A stretch of DNA of 17,279 nucleotides. Source: Micrococcales bacterium (lineage in GTDB: Bacteria; Actinomycetota; Actinomycetes; Actinomycetales; Dermatophilaceae). The notes beneath the pieces are model-generated. The model saw only the letters and a list, made by a program, of their open reading frames with translations, was not told the origin of the DNA and ran no database searches. Each line of letters starts with the position of its first letter. Position 1 is the first letter of the stretch. Shown here piece after piece: positions 1-7,672 of the stretch. The translations under genes were made by a program, and so were the position numbers. The stretch lies in NCBI GenBank assembly GCA_003132125.1, contig PKWT01000345.1, positions 1 to 17,279 of the forward strand, given 5' to 3'.

Positions 1-1049
1 CGGTCGAGGGCGCCAACGGCGCTGGGCGTCCCCTGGCCCAGCGGCTGCTCGAGGCTGGCGAGCAGGTCGTCGACGTCCCGGCGAAACTCGCCGCCAGGGT
101 TCGACTCTTCGACACCGGTCACAACCGCAAGACCGACGCTCTCGACGCGCACTCGATCGCCATCGTCGCGGTGCGAACCACGACCTTGCGGGTCCTGCAT
201 GTCGATGGGGAACTAGAGGCGCTGCGGATGCTCACCGACCGCCGCGAAGCGCTGACCCGGCGCCGGGTCCAGACCGTCAACCGGCTCCAAGCCTTGCTCG
301 CCGAGCTGCTGCCCGGTCAGGCGAAGAAGGACATCACCCCGCTGCAGGCCAAGGGGATGCTCGCCAGCGTCCGTCCCCGCGACGTCGCAGGCAAGACCCG
401 GCGCAGCATCGCCGCCGAAGAGCTGGCTGAGCTGGTCGCGGTCGACGCGAAGATCAAGAAGGCCACCGCCGAACTCAAATCAATCGTCCTCGCCCGCGGC
501 TCACACTTGATGGACCTCCACGGCGTCGGACCGGTCGTGGCCGCCGGAGTCCTGGCCGACGTCGGTGACATATCCAGGTTCGCTGACCGCAACCGCTTCG
601 CGTCATGGCCCGGCACGGCACCACTGGCCGCGTCCTCCGGTGAGCAGAACCGGCACCGGCTCTCCCGAGCGGGGAACCGACGGATGAACCACATGATCCA
701 TATCGCCGCAGTTACCCAGCTCCGTCTCGATACCGAGGGTAGGACCTACTACCGACGCAAGCGCGCTGAGGGCAAGAAGCCGATGGAGGCGATGCGGTGT
801 CTCAAACGCAGGATCTCCGACGGCATCTATCGCCAGCTGATCGCCGACCAACAGCGTCCTGGTGCTGCGAAGCGTGGAGCGGGTCCGGGAGAGCACTGCG
901 GGGCGTCTCAAGAATCCAGCGCGGTCGACCTACCCCCGCACATCGACACTTCGGATCAGCCACTTCCCGGACCCGCAACAACGACGCTACGCCCGGCATC
1001 GGCGCCTCGGAAGACCAACCGCACAAGGAACCTCCAAACGACCGGTTGA
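1..1049 (+). CDS. IS110-family transposase (5' end outside window)
   Basis: DEDD-type transposase/recombinase of an IS110-family insertion sequence. The reading frame is open at the left edge (first full codon at base 3), so the N-terminus and the first catalytic Asp are missing; 348 residues are visible. The E of the RuvC-like DEDD core lies in VEG at visible residues 1-3 and the two remaining Asp in KTDALDA (residues 45 and 48). The C-terminal Transposase_20 region follows: a helix-hairpin-helix-like LHGVGPVVAAGVLADVGD, then GTAPLAASSG, with the Ser of the SSG near bases 633-638 as likely nucleophile, then RAGNRRMNHMIH. A polar, Pro-rich tail of about 65 residues ends the protein. A GTG at 171 would be an internal start and would lose the E and both visible Asp, so I reject it. 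In the IS110 family the bridge RNA usually lies in the non-coding end regions; if this is the IS110 subgroup it would be upstream, outside the window. Confidence 0.9.
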   Translation, partial: VEGANGAGRPLAQRLLEAGEQVVDVPAKLAARVRLFDTGHNRKTDALDAHSIAIVAVRTTTLRVLHVDGELEALRMLTDRREALTRRRVQTVNRLQALLAELLPGQAKKDITPLQAKGMLASVRPRDVAGKTRRSIAAEELAELVAVDAKIKKATAELKSIVLARGSHLMDLHGVGPVVAAGVLADVGDISRFADRNRFASWPGTAPLAASSGEQNRHRLSRAGNRRMNHMIHIAAVTQLRLDTEGRTYYRRKRAEGKKPMEAMRCLKRRISDGIYRQLIADQQRPGAAKRGAGPGEHCGASQESSAVDLPPHIDTSDQPLPGPATTTLRPASAPRKTNRTRNLQTTG

Positions 1050-1067
1050 CAACAGAAGGGAGCCGGA

Positions 1068-1178
1068 ATGACGCTCGCTGTACAGGGTGCTATGGGATTC
1101 GTCGCACTCGCGCAACGCGCTGTCATCGACAGGAAGATCGACCGCAACCCTTGGACGACCGGACTCACCCACACGTGA
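1068..1178 (+). CDS. Possible 36-residue ORF downstream of the IS110 transposase
   Basis: ATG at 1068 follows AGAAGGGAG at about 1054-1062, a good Shine-Dalgarno-like match at 5-6 bases spacing. The ORF reads MTLAVQGAMGFVALAQRAVI and then a short charged and Trp/Pro-containing tail ending at TGA 1176-1178. The first half is mildly hydrophobic. I do not recognise a family. It may be chance, or a short ORF belonging to the IS right end. The only support is the ribosome binding site. Confidence 0.2.
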   Translation: MTLAVQGAMGFVALAQRAVIDRKIDRNPWTTGLTHT

Positions 1179-1274
1179 CTCGCAAAGTCGCAAGATGAAT
1201 CGCGACGAAAGCTGACCATCCCTTCTCTGCCGAGACTGGCAACCACACGTCGCGCGGACTCAAGGCCTCGGGCT

Positions 1275-1332
1275 GTCAGCGGTGACATCCCCCGGGCTCG
1301 CTGGCGTCAGCGCGGAGACGTCGCCCCCGGGC
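1275..1332. repeat. Imperfect direct repeat, GTCAGC...CCCCCGGGC
   Basis: Two copies at 1275-1297 and 1306-1332 both begin GTCAGCG, share GA-ACNTC in the centre and end CCCCCGGGC. The second copy carries about four extra bases. Their starts are 31 bases apart, close to three helical turns. They lie upstream of the first conjugation gene, so they could be regulator sites or part of the IS/element junction. In sequence of this GC content, chance resemblance is possible. Confidence 0.3.
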
Positions 1333-1367
1333 ACATGGTGTATCGCCCACCCCGTAGTCGCTGCGTC

Positions 1368-1384
1368 GGCGGGATCAGCCCGCC
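1368..1384. promoter_or_regulatory. Short hairpin before the DUF6112-type gene
   Basis: GGCGGG (1368-1373) and CCCGCC (1379-1384) form a perfect 6-bp stem with a 5-base loop. It ends about ten bases before the GAAGGG ribosome binding site (1395-1400), so in the mRNA it would sit directly 5' of the initiation region of the first conjugation gene. It could modulate translation or be incidental. Confidence 0.25.
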
Positions 1385-1408
1385 TGGTGGACGCGAAGGG
1401 CATTCAGC

Positions 1409-1693
1409 ATGTTCGTCAGCGACGTCAATATCCCGCCGAACCGCACGGGCCTCCCGGGCATTGCCTCCCTGGAGTCCATCGTGGGGGCTCTGCTCACCTT
1501 TGGGCTCGTAGCCTCTGTCGCGGGTATCGCCATCTCGGCCATTGCTTGGGCCATCGGCTCGCATTCTGGAAACCCGCATGTCGCAGGCAAGGGCAAGTCC
1601 GGAGTGCTGGTCGCGCTGGCGGCGGCCTTCCTGATCGGCGGCGCCACCTTCCTTGTCAACTTCTTCAACGCCCAGGGCGGCCACCTCGCATGA
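1409..1693 (+). CDS. Small two-TM conjugation protein, DUF6112-type (VirB2-like)
   Basis: A 94-residue integral membrane protein resembling the DUF6112 family found at the head of conjugation clusters in actinobacterial ICEs. The N-terminus carries the characteristic LPGIASLESIVGALLTFGLVAS stretch leading into TM1 (about residues 22-50). A polar loop with GSHSGNPHVAGKGKSG follows, then TM2 (about 64-87). Size and topology (two TM helices joined by a short basic loop) resemble VirB2/TrbC pilin-like proteins, but that role is inferred. ATG at 1409 follows GAAGGG at 1395-1400. The stop overlaps the next ATG (ATGA at 1690-1693), implying translational coupling. Confidence 0.72.
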   Translation: MFVSDVNIPPNRTGLPGIASLESIVGALLTFGLVASVAGIAISAIAWAIGSHSGNPHVAGKGKSGVLVALAAAFLIGGATFLVNFFNAQGGHLA

Positions 1694-2499
1694 ACGCGCT
1701 GACTGGGATGTCTGCCGGGAGGAAGTGGGGCGTCGGCAGTACGGTGCTGGCGTTGCTGGCTCTCATCGTCCTTGCGGTCATCTTCACCGGGCATGCGGCG
1801 CCGACATCTGCCGGCCACGTGGCAGTAAATGGTTCAAGCCCGACGGCTGCGACGATCCCTCCGACATCAAGCCCGGGGTCGCTGGCAGCGGAACAGCAGT
1901 CGGAGCTGGAGCAGAGCATCAACCGACTACGCGCCGTCCCGCCGGTCCAACCAGCAACTTCCGCCCGCTACGCAGCTGTGAGCGCCCAGGCACGGCAGCA
2001 GCCCGACCTCTATGCGGCCGCCTTCGTGCGGCAGCTGATGACCCAGGACTACCGCACAGACCGCGAGCAACTGCTGGCTTGGGTGCAGTCGGAGTCGGCT
2101 CAGTCCACCGACCCGCTGGTCGTCGGGCTGACCCCGGTCGATCTGCGAGGCAGGATGGCGGTCGCCTCGGTGCAGGACGGTGTCAACGGGCCTGCACCGA
2201 TGCCAACTCAAAGCGACTGGGTGGATCTGGCTCGACGCCAAGGCCATACGACAGTTCAGATTCAGCGCGTCATCGAACCGGAGCCCTGGGCAAGTGCGGT
2301 CGCGGGCGGTCAGATCACCGACCCGGGAGTCACCGCCCGTCAGGTCGACGCCGACGTCACCTTGCACACCACTGACCACGGCAAAGCCACCGCCGAGCAC
2401 TTCAGCGTCGCTTTGGTGGTCAACCTTGAGGGCCCCCCGGTCCGCACCGGGTACGGGTTCGTTGCGGCGATCACCTACAACGTCGCCGCGGTGAGCTGA
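1690..2499 (+). CDS. Bitopic membrane protein of conjugation operon (VirB8-like topology)
   Basis: A 269-residue protein with a short basic cytoplasmic N-terminus, one TM helix at about residues 14-34 (VGSTVLALLALIVLAVIFTG) and a long extracytoplasmic region. A Ser/Thr/Pro/Ala-rich linker (about 36-75) leads to a folded domain of about 170 residues ending in beta-like, hydrophobic strands. Topology and position between the pilin-like and TrbL-like genes match VirB8/TcpC-type scaffold subunits of type IV secretion systems, but I see no diagnostic motif. An open frame extends upstream to 1282, but the ATG at 1690 overlaps the previous stop and directly precedes the TM helix, so I choose it. The stop is three bases from the next start. 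Confidence 0.6.
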   Translation: MNALTGMSAGRKWGVGSTVLALLALIVLAVIFTGHAAPTSAGHVAVNGSSPTAATIPPTSSPGSLAAEQQSELEQSINRLRAVPPVQPATSARYAAVSAQARQQPDLYAAAFVRQLMTQDYRTDREQLLAWVQSESAQSTDPLVVGLTPVDLRGRMAVASVQDGVNGPAPMPTQSDWVDLARRQGHTTVQIQRVIEPEPWASAVAGGQITDPGVTARQVDADVTLHTTDHGKATAEHFSVALVVNLEGPPVRTGYGFVAAITYNVAAVS

Positions 2500-2501
2500 A
2501 G

Positions 2502-3854
2502 TTGAGTTGCACCGGACCGAACGCCTTGAACCCGATCTGTCGCATCGGCGAGGTTGCCGCCTCGGCTGCCAATGACGCCTTCTCGAACATCGCTGGCTGG
2601 TTCGGCAAGGCCGCGTCGCAAGCGACGACGTGGCTCTGGCAGGAGATCGGGTCGGCAACATCGGTGAACCTCGAGTCTCCACAGCTGGTCACGGATCTGT
2701 TCGCTACTTCTGCCATCGCGGTCGTCCTGAGCCTCGCGTTGTTTCTGGTGCAGGTCATCACCTCGGTGCTGCGCCGAGAGCCCGGTGGACTGGGCCGGGC
2801 CGTCAAGGGTCTGGTCGTCGCCCTCGTGGCGTCGGTCTTCGCCCTCGCTGTCACGAGAATCCTTCTGGGTGTTGTGGATTCACTCAGTGAAGGCGTTGTC
2901 AGCTATGCCATGGGCACCAACATCGCCGGTTTGGGCACCCAGCTCGCGATCGTGAACATCGCCGGGGTGACGAACCCTGCGATTGTCCTGCTGTTCTCGA
3001 TCATCATCCTCGCGGCCGTGGTTGTGGTCTGGGCCGCGATGATGATCCGCAAGATGATGATCATCATCGCCGCAGTGCTCACCCCGCTGGCCTTCTCAGG
3101 CGCGACCGCTGATTTCACCCGCGGTTGGGTCCGTAAGTGGATCGAGTTCATGGCCGCGATGATCGCCTCCAAACTGCTTCTGGTCATCATCTTCATGATC
3201 GGGGTGTCCGTCATGGAAGGCGCCGGGCTCAGCGCGCGACCAGGACCGGGACAGCAGCTCACCCAGCTGGCCACGGGCTCGCTCATCCTCCTGCTGGGGG
3301 GGTTCGCCCCCTGGGCCGCGATCAAGATGTTCCACTTCACCGGCGACGCCCTGCACTCCGCACACGCCACCGCCGTGCTAGCTCCGAGCGGCGCGCGAAC
3401 GGTCCTGGCCGCGCCACAGAAGGTCAACGCGATGCACTCCCAGGCTTCTCACGCGGCGGCCAAGTTCAAGGGCGTGGGCGGAGGCATGGCCGATGGCAAT
3501 CAACCTCCCAAGGAGAGCGCCGACCTCCTCAAGGAGAAGCCCGGACAAGGGGGCAACCCGGGTGGACGCGTCAGCCCTGCCCTTGGCGACAAGGGACAAC
3601 AAGAGGCGGCAACCGCCAAGCCACTCGCCGCAGGGACCGGCTCCTCGGCAGCGGCCGGTGGATCTGGCGGAGCGGTTGTAGCGGGCGGATCCGTTGCAGC
3701 CGCAGCAGTTGTCGCTCCCGTGGTTGTCGCCGCCGCGACCGTGACCGCCGCCAAGAAGGCGGGCACTTCTGCGGCGAACGCTGCATCCCAGTTGGCACCC
3801 GAGCCTCGAACGTCGCCAGTCCAGGAATGGCCCCACCGCGGCCGGACCAGCTGA
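2502..3854 (+). CDS. trbL: TrbL/VirB6-like conjugal transfer membrane protein
   Basis: A 450-residue polytopic protein, probably the inner-membrane channel component of the type IV secretion apparatus. About six hydrophobic segments lie between residues 63 and 280, including the paired helices around IVLLFSIIILAAVVVVWAAM and KMMIIIAAVLTPLAFSGA, followed by FTRGWVRKWIEF and SKLLLVIIFMIG. These Trp- and Pro-containing features are typical of actinobacterial TrbL-like proteins. Residues from about 285 onward are hydrophilic, then strongly Ala/Gly-rich (about 370-430), probably a flexible cytoplasmic tail. The start is TTG at 2502, with only a weak GAAG before it; family proteins begin with a similar short Cys-containing N-terminus, which supports it. 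Translation is probably coupled to the preceding stop. Confidence 0.8.
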   Translation: MSCTGPNALNPICRIGEVAASAANDAFSNIAGWFGKAASQATTWLWQEIGSATSVNLESPQLVTDLFATSAIAVVLSLALFLVQVITSVLRREPGGLGRAVKGLVVALVASVFALAVTRILLGVVDSLSEGVVSYAMGTNIAGLGTQLAIVNIAGVTNPAIVLLFSIIILAAVVVVWAAMMIRKMMIIIAAVLTPLAFSGATADFTRGWVRKWIEFMAAMIASKLLLVIIFMIGVSVMEGAGLSARPGPGQQLTQLATGSLILLLGGFAPWAAIKMFHFTGDALHSAHATAVLAPSGARTVLAAPQKVNAMHSQASHAAAKFKGVGGGMADGNQPPKESADLLKEKPGQGGNPGGRVSPALGDKGQQEAATAKPLAAGTGSSAAAGGSGGAVVAGGSVAAAAVVAPVVVAAATVTAAKKAGTSAANAASQLAPEPRTSPVQEWPHRGRTS

Positions 3855-3901
3855 AAAGCCTTGATGTCCTTGACCTCCCACTAGTTGCAGAGAGCAAACA
3901 C

Positions 3902-5362
3902 ATGACCGACACCGCCCCCGCAACATCCCCGAGCCTCGTCCGATTCGGCCGTCGAACCTCTCGCGGACTGCTGCTTGGCTTCTCCGCCGCGCGGGTCGCC
4001 TGCATGGCCACCGCTGCCGCAGTGTTCATCCCGTCCCTGCTGTTCGCGGGCATCGTCGGCACAGCCACCACCGCAGTGATCTGGGTGAGCCTTTTGGCGG
4101 CAGCTTTCGTCCCGTGGGCCGGGCGACCCCTGATTGAGACCGCGCCCACCGCGGCGCACTTCTTGGTGCGCCGCCTCCAAAGACAGACGACGTATGCCGT
4201 CCGGCCCAGCGAGCCGCGCCCGGCCGGGACCCTGGCGTTGCCCGGAGACGCAGCGGCGCTGCGCTGGCTCTGGCACCCTGGAACCCGTGCCGTGATGGTG
4301 CACGACCCTCACCAGCAGACCCTGACCGCGGTCGCGCACGTGAGGCACCCGGCATACGTGCTCCTCTCCCCTGACGAGCAGTCCCGACGCGTCCAGGGCT
4401 GGGGACGAGCGTTGGCGGGCCTGGCGGCCTCGGGCACCTGCGCCAGAGTGCAGATCCTGGAGACCGCCCAACCCGACAGCGGCCGCGGCATCATCGACTG
4501 GTGGCAGGAACACCGCGAGCTCCACGGCGCGCAATGGGCTGTGCAGCAGTACGAGAAGCTCATGGAGACCCAAGCTCCCGCGGCCTGCACCCATCGCACC
4601 CTGGTCGCCCTGTCGCTTGATCTGAAGGCGGCCGGCAAGGCGATCAGGGAGGCCGGGCGAGGCATGACCGGCTCAGCGACCGTTCTGGCCCAAGATATGG
4701 CGGCGTTCGAGTCCGGCCTCCGCGCCGCCGAGCTGAAGCTGGTGTCATGGCTGGGCCCACCCGACCTTGCCGGCGTGATCCGCGGCGCGTACGACCCGGC
4801 CGGGTGGGCGCAGCTCGACGGGACCGGTGTGGGTCAGGACCTGGGAACGGCGGGGCCGGTCGCCCTCGAGGAGCATTGGGACCACCTGCGTCACGACAGC
4901 GGCTTCTCTGCCGTGCTGTGGATCAGCGAGTGGCCGCGCATCGACGTCCCGCCTCACTTCCTGCACGCGCTCGAGTTCGCACCCGGGGTGCGCAAGACGA
5001 TCTCGATCACCGCAACCCCGCTGTCCACCGCGGCGGCGATGCGAGACATCCGCAAGGCCAAGGTGGAGTACCTCACCGATGCCGCGCAGAAGGCACGCCT
5101 TGGCGTGATCACGGACCTGGCCGACGCCCAGGAACTCTCGGACGTGATGACCAGGGAGCGGGCCCTCATCAGCGGCCATGCGGACCTGCGTTTCACCGGC
5201 CTGATCGCGGTCACCGCCCCCAACAAGGACGATCTCGACGCTGCGGTCTCGCAGCTGCAGCGCGCGGCGACACAGTCCGGCTGCGAGACCAGGCTGCTGC
5301 TCGGCCAACAGGCACGATCCTTCACCGCGGCCGCGCTCCCACTGGCACGAAAGGTGCACTGA
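3902..5362 (+). CDS. SCO6880-family protein (PrgI-like plus VirB4 N-terminal-like region)
   Basis: A 486-residue protein of the SCO6880 type, regularly found between trbL and virB4-like genes in actinobacterial conjugative elements. After a basic N-terminus (VRFGRRTSRGLLLG) two adjacent TM helices (about 33-51 and 53-71) form a PrgI/VirB3-like anchor. A soluble domain of about 400 residues follows, resembling the N-terminal part of VirB4 ATPases (TAVAHVRHPAYVLLSPDEQSR, then helices and a second alpha/beta half). It has no Walker A motif; the ATPase half is in the next gene. An open frame continues upstream to 3137 inside trbL, but the ATG at 3902 with AGAGAG just before it is the sensible start. 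The gap after trbL is 47 bases; the next gene starts 3 bases after this stop. Confidence 0.78.
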   Translation: MTDTAPATSPSLVRFGRRTSRGLLLGFSAARVACMATAAAVFIPSLLFAGIVGTATTAVIWVSLLAAAFVPWAGRPLIETAPTAAHFLVRRLQRQTTYAVRPSEPRPAGTLALPGDAAALRWLWHPGTRAVMVHDPHQQTLTAVAHVRHPAYVLLSPDEQSRRVQGWGRALAGLAASGTCARVQILETAQPDSGRGIIDWWQEHRELHGAQWAVQQYEKLMETQAPAACTHRTLVALSLDLKAAGKAIREAGRGMTGSATVLAQDMAAFESGLRAAELKLVSWLGPPDLAGVIRGAYDPAGWAQLDGTGVGQDLGTAGPVALEEHWDHLRHDSGFSAVLWISEWPRIDVPPHFLHALEFAPGVRKTISITATPLSTAAAMRDIRKAKVEYLTDAAQKARLGVITDLADAQELSDVMTRERALISGHADLRFTGLIAVTAPNKDDLDAAVSQLQRAATQSGCETRLLLGQQARSFTAAALPLARKVH

Positions 5363-5365
5363 CCA

Positions 5366-6880
5366 ATGAGCAAGCGCTATCGCACCTACGCGACCACCCT
5401 CTTCACACCGGCACGCCACACCAGGCGGGAGCGACACGTCCGGTCCAAGGCGGCCAGCGCTGTCGTGGTGGCTGCGCGTCGACGCGCCAAGGACGAAAAG
5501 CGTTCCCGCGCAAAGGCTCTCGCCGATGAGCGCGAGGGCGCGCATTACCTGCCTCGTGGCGGTGAGAGCGGTTCGGCGGCTCTTCGTTCCCATCGGCGGT
5601 TCGGCGTCCCGCCGCATCGGGCTACCTCTGAGGTGCTGGCCGGCGCCTACCCTTTCCTGGCCGAAGGCGGCCTCGGTAGCGAGGGCACCTTCGTCGGCCA
5701 GGACGCGTGGTCAGGTGGAGGATTCTGCTTCGACCCCTGGGTTCTCTATGCGAACGGGACCATCACCAACCCCAACTGTCTGCTCGCCGGAGTCGTGGGG
5801 CGAGGCAAATCCATGCTGGCCAAGGCGATGGCCACCAGGTCCATCGCCCTCGGGCGCAAGGTCTACGTGCCTGGGGATCCCAAGGGCGAATGGTCGGTCG
5901 TTGCCCGCGCCGTCGGCGGCGCCGCGATCGAACTGGGAGGCGGCTCACAGAACCGCCTCAACCCCCTCGATGAAGGACCAAGGCCCGGAGTTATCGCAGA
6001 AGACGAGTGGGCCACACTTGTGGCGAGCCGGCGTCGGGCTCTGCTGGGCTCACTGGTCGAGTCCGCGCTGAACCGTCCAATGTCGGCCGTGGAGCACACC
6101 GCGTTGGACCAGGCCCTTCGCGCCGTGGTCGCAGCGGCAAGAACCGGGGCTGGGGCGGGAACACCAACCCTGCCCATGGTGGTCGATGCCCTGTTCAACC
6201 CGAGCCTGCCCGAGGCCGGAGCGACGATCCGCGAGCTCGTGACGGACGGCCGCGACGTCGGGCATGCGTTGCAGCGCTTGGTGTCCGGCGACCTGGCGGG
6301 CCTGTTCGATGGCGAGTCGACCGTGACGTTTGACCCGTCGCTGCCCATGATCTCCCTGGATCTGTCGCGCATCGCCGGGTCGGACCAGCTCATCGCGATG
6401 GTGATGGCCTGCGCATCGGCGTGGATGGAGGCCGCCCTGTCCGACCCTGACGGTGGGCCGCGATGGGTCATCTACGACGAGGCCTGGCGTCTCCTTCGAC
6501 AGCCAGCGCTGCTCGCACGTATGCAGTCGCAGTGGAAACTCTCCCGAGGCCTGGGGATTGCCAACCTGATGATCATCCATCGCCTCTCTGACCTTGAGGC
6601 GGTCGGCAACGCTGACTCCGAAGCCAGGGCTCTGGCCTTGGGCCTGCTGGCCGACTGCTCAACCAAGATCATCTACCAGCAAGAGTCATCCGAGGCCCCG
6701 CACACCGCGCAGGTCCTCGGCCTGTCGGTGACCGAACGGGGCGAGCTGCCCGATCTTCAACGCGGAGAAGGGCTTTGGCGAGTGGGGCAGCGCGCCTTCG
6801 TTGTCCGCCACTTGGTCACCGACGGCGAGTTGCAGATGTTCGACACAAACTTCCGCATGTTGAAAACCGTGGACAGGTGA
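5366..6880 (+). CDS. VirB4/TraC-like conjugation ATPase
   Basis: A 504-residue AAA+/HerA-FtsK-type ATPase that should energise the type IV secretion apparatus at the membrane. A basic N-terminus of about 55 residues is rich in Arg and Lys. Walker A is GVVGRGKS (residues 142-149), DPKGEW follows at 171-176, and Walker B is WVIYDEAW (367-374). Downstream come the sensor-like IIHRLSD and a C-terminal TKIIYQQESSEA/LPDLQRGEGLWRVG segment typical of VirB4/TraC proteins. It is shorter than full VirB4 (about 800 residues) because the N-terminal part is supplied by the preceding SCO6880-type gene. ATG at 5366 has GAAAGGTG at good distance. Catalytic residues look intact. A peptidoglycan hydrolase gene often follows in such clusters; here an NYN gene does. 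Confidence 0.88.
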   Translation: MSKRYRTYATTLFTPARHTRRERHVRSKAASAVVVAARRRAKDEKRSRAKALADEREGAHYLPRGGESGSAALRSHRRFGVPPHRATSEVLAGAYPFLAEGGLGSEGTFVGQDAWSGGGFCFDPWVLYANGTITNPNCLLAGVVGRGKSMLAKAMATRSIALGRKVYVPGDPKGEWSVVARAVGGAAIELGGGSQNRLNPLDEGPRPGVIAEDEWATLVASRRRALLGSLVESALNRPMSAVEHTALDQALRAVVAAARTGAGAGTPTLPMVVDALFNPSLPEAGATIRELVTDGRDVGHALQRLVSGDLAGLFDGESTVTFDPSLPMISLDLSRIAGSDQLIAMVMACASAWMEAALSDPDGGPRWVIYDEAWRLLRQPALLARMQSQWKLSRGLGIANLMIIHRLSDLEAVGNADSEARALALGLLADCSTKIIYQQESSEAPHTAQVLGLSVTERGELPDLQRGEGLWRVGQRAFVVRHLVTDGELQMFDTNFRMLKTVDR

Positions 6881-6971
6881 ACTCCCTGAGTCGCAGCCTC
6901 TCTCGGTTCAGGTCAGCAGCCCTGCGTCGGTGGATGAAGGTTCAACTGCGCGCCCGAAGTACGCTCGCCGC

Positions 6972-7601
6972 GTGATCACGAATGTCTACGTGGACGGGTT
7001 CAACCTCTACTACGGCTGCCTCAAGGGGCAACCTCACAAGTGGCTCGACCTCGAAGCGATGTGCGCGCGGCTCCTGCCAAAGAACGAGATCAAGAGAATC
7101 AGGTACTTCACGGCGCGAGTGAAGGAAAAGCCGGGCGATCTCCAGGGACCGGTGCGCCAACAGGCATACCTGAGAGCGCTGTACACCCTGCCCAAAGTGC
7201 AGGTGCACTTCGGGAACTTCATGGTCACCGAGACCAGGATGCCTCTGGCGCAACCCCCAGCAACCGGGGCGCAGACCGTCAAGGTCATCAAGACCGAGGA
7301 GAAGGGCTCGGACGTCAACTTGGCAACGTACCTACTCGTCGACGCCTTCCGAGATGACGCGCAGGCCTTCGTGGTGGTCAGCAATGACTCCGACCTGACC
7401 GAGCCGATCCGGATCGTTCGACACGAGCTGGGCAAGGTTGTTGGACTCCTCAACCCCCAGCCCCAACCGAGCCAGATGCTGATGCGCTGCAAGCCCAGCT
7501 TCGCCAAGCAAATCCGCGCAGGCGTTCTACGAACGAGCCAGTTCCCGCCGACTTTGACTGACGCGGTCGGGGCGACGATCACAAAACCCGCAGGTTGGTG
7601 A
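6972..7601 (+). CDS. NYN-domain (PIN-like) putative RNase
   Basis: A 209-residue protein with an NYN/LabA-like domain of the PIN nuclease superfamily. The acidic metal-site positions are present: D8 in NVYVDGFNLYYG, D114 in EEKGSDVN, D124 in LLVDAF, and D139/D141 in VVVSNDSDL. The family is expected to cleave RNA, but substrate and role here are unknown. I choose GTG at 6972 because the first beta strand begins right after it, as in relatives; another in-frame GTG at 6930 would add 14 unlikely residues. Neither has a strong ribosome binding site. A TANNNT-like TACGCT at 6960-6965 would allow a leaderless transcript from 6972, which is speculative. The gene lies 91 bases after the VirB4-like stop, same strand, inside the conjugation cluster. 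Possible roles are element maintenance, entry protection or toxin-like activity. Confidence 0.82.
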   Translation: MITNVYVDGFNLYYGCLKGQPHKWLDLEAMCARLLPKNEIKRIRYFTARVKEKPGDLQGPVRQQAYLRALYTLPKVQVHFGNFMVTETRMPLAQPPATGAQTVKVIKTEEKGSDVNLATYLLVDAFRDDAQAFVVVSNDSDLTEPIRIVRHELGKVVGLLNPQPQPSQMLMRCKPSFAKQIRAGVLRTSQFPPTLTDAVGATITKPAGW

Positions 7602-7603
7602 CG

Positions 7604-7640
7604 CCGGCAAAAAGCAGAGGCCCCGCGTTAGCGGGGCCTC
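7604..7640 (-). terminator. Rho-independent terminator-like hairpin, minus-strand polarity
   Basis: GAGGCCCCGC (7617-7626) and GCGGGGCCTC (7631-7640) form a perfect 10-bp stem with a GTTA loop. On the minus strand the stem is followed by TGCTTTTTGCC, a T-run, which is the intrinsic-terminator arrangement for leftward transcription. On the plus strand the stem is followed by GCACCC without a T-run, so termination of the NYN transcript there would be weaker. No minus-strand gene is visible to the right that would need it. Confidence 0.6.
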
Positions 7641-7672
7641 GCACCCAGCCACCGAGGCGACTGGGGGTGTAT

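Larger units (their letters stand above)
1050..1408 (+). other. Intergenic region between IS110 transposase and conjugation genes
   Basis: No convincing gene fills these 359 bases. The left part should hold the right end of the IS110 element, but IS110 elements often lack clear terminal inverted repeats and I cannot place the junction. A 36-codon ORF (1068-1178) with a Shine-Dalgarno-like AAGGGAG is listed separately. Two imperfect copies of a GC-rich motif lie at 1275-1297 and 1306-1332, and a 6-bp hairpin at 1368-1384 stands just before the ribosome binding site of the next gene. The promoter of the conjugation operon may be here, but I see no clear -35/-10 pair. Confidence 0.5.

Noticed and set aside
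171..1049. Transposase starting at GTG 171 as a complete gene
   Set aside because: The same frame is open to the left edge and encodes the VEG and KTDALDA catalytic motifs upstream of 171, so this is a partial gene rather than one starting there.
1282..1689. N-terminal extension of the VirB8-like protein back to GTG 1282
   Set aside because: It runs out of frame through the DUF6112-type gene, has no membrane or family features, and the ATG at 1690 with ATGA overlap explains the start.
3137..3901. Long N-terminal extension of the SCO6880-type protein
   Set aside because: It is the shadow frame of the trbL-like gene, Arg/Gly-rich without domain features; ATG 3902 precedes the expected TM anchor.
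4745..5617. 290-residue minus-strand ORF
   Set aside because: It is antisense to two well-supported conjugation genes and crosses their boundary, so it is a compositional artefact.
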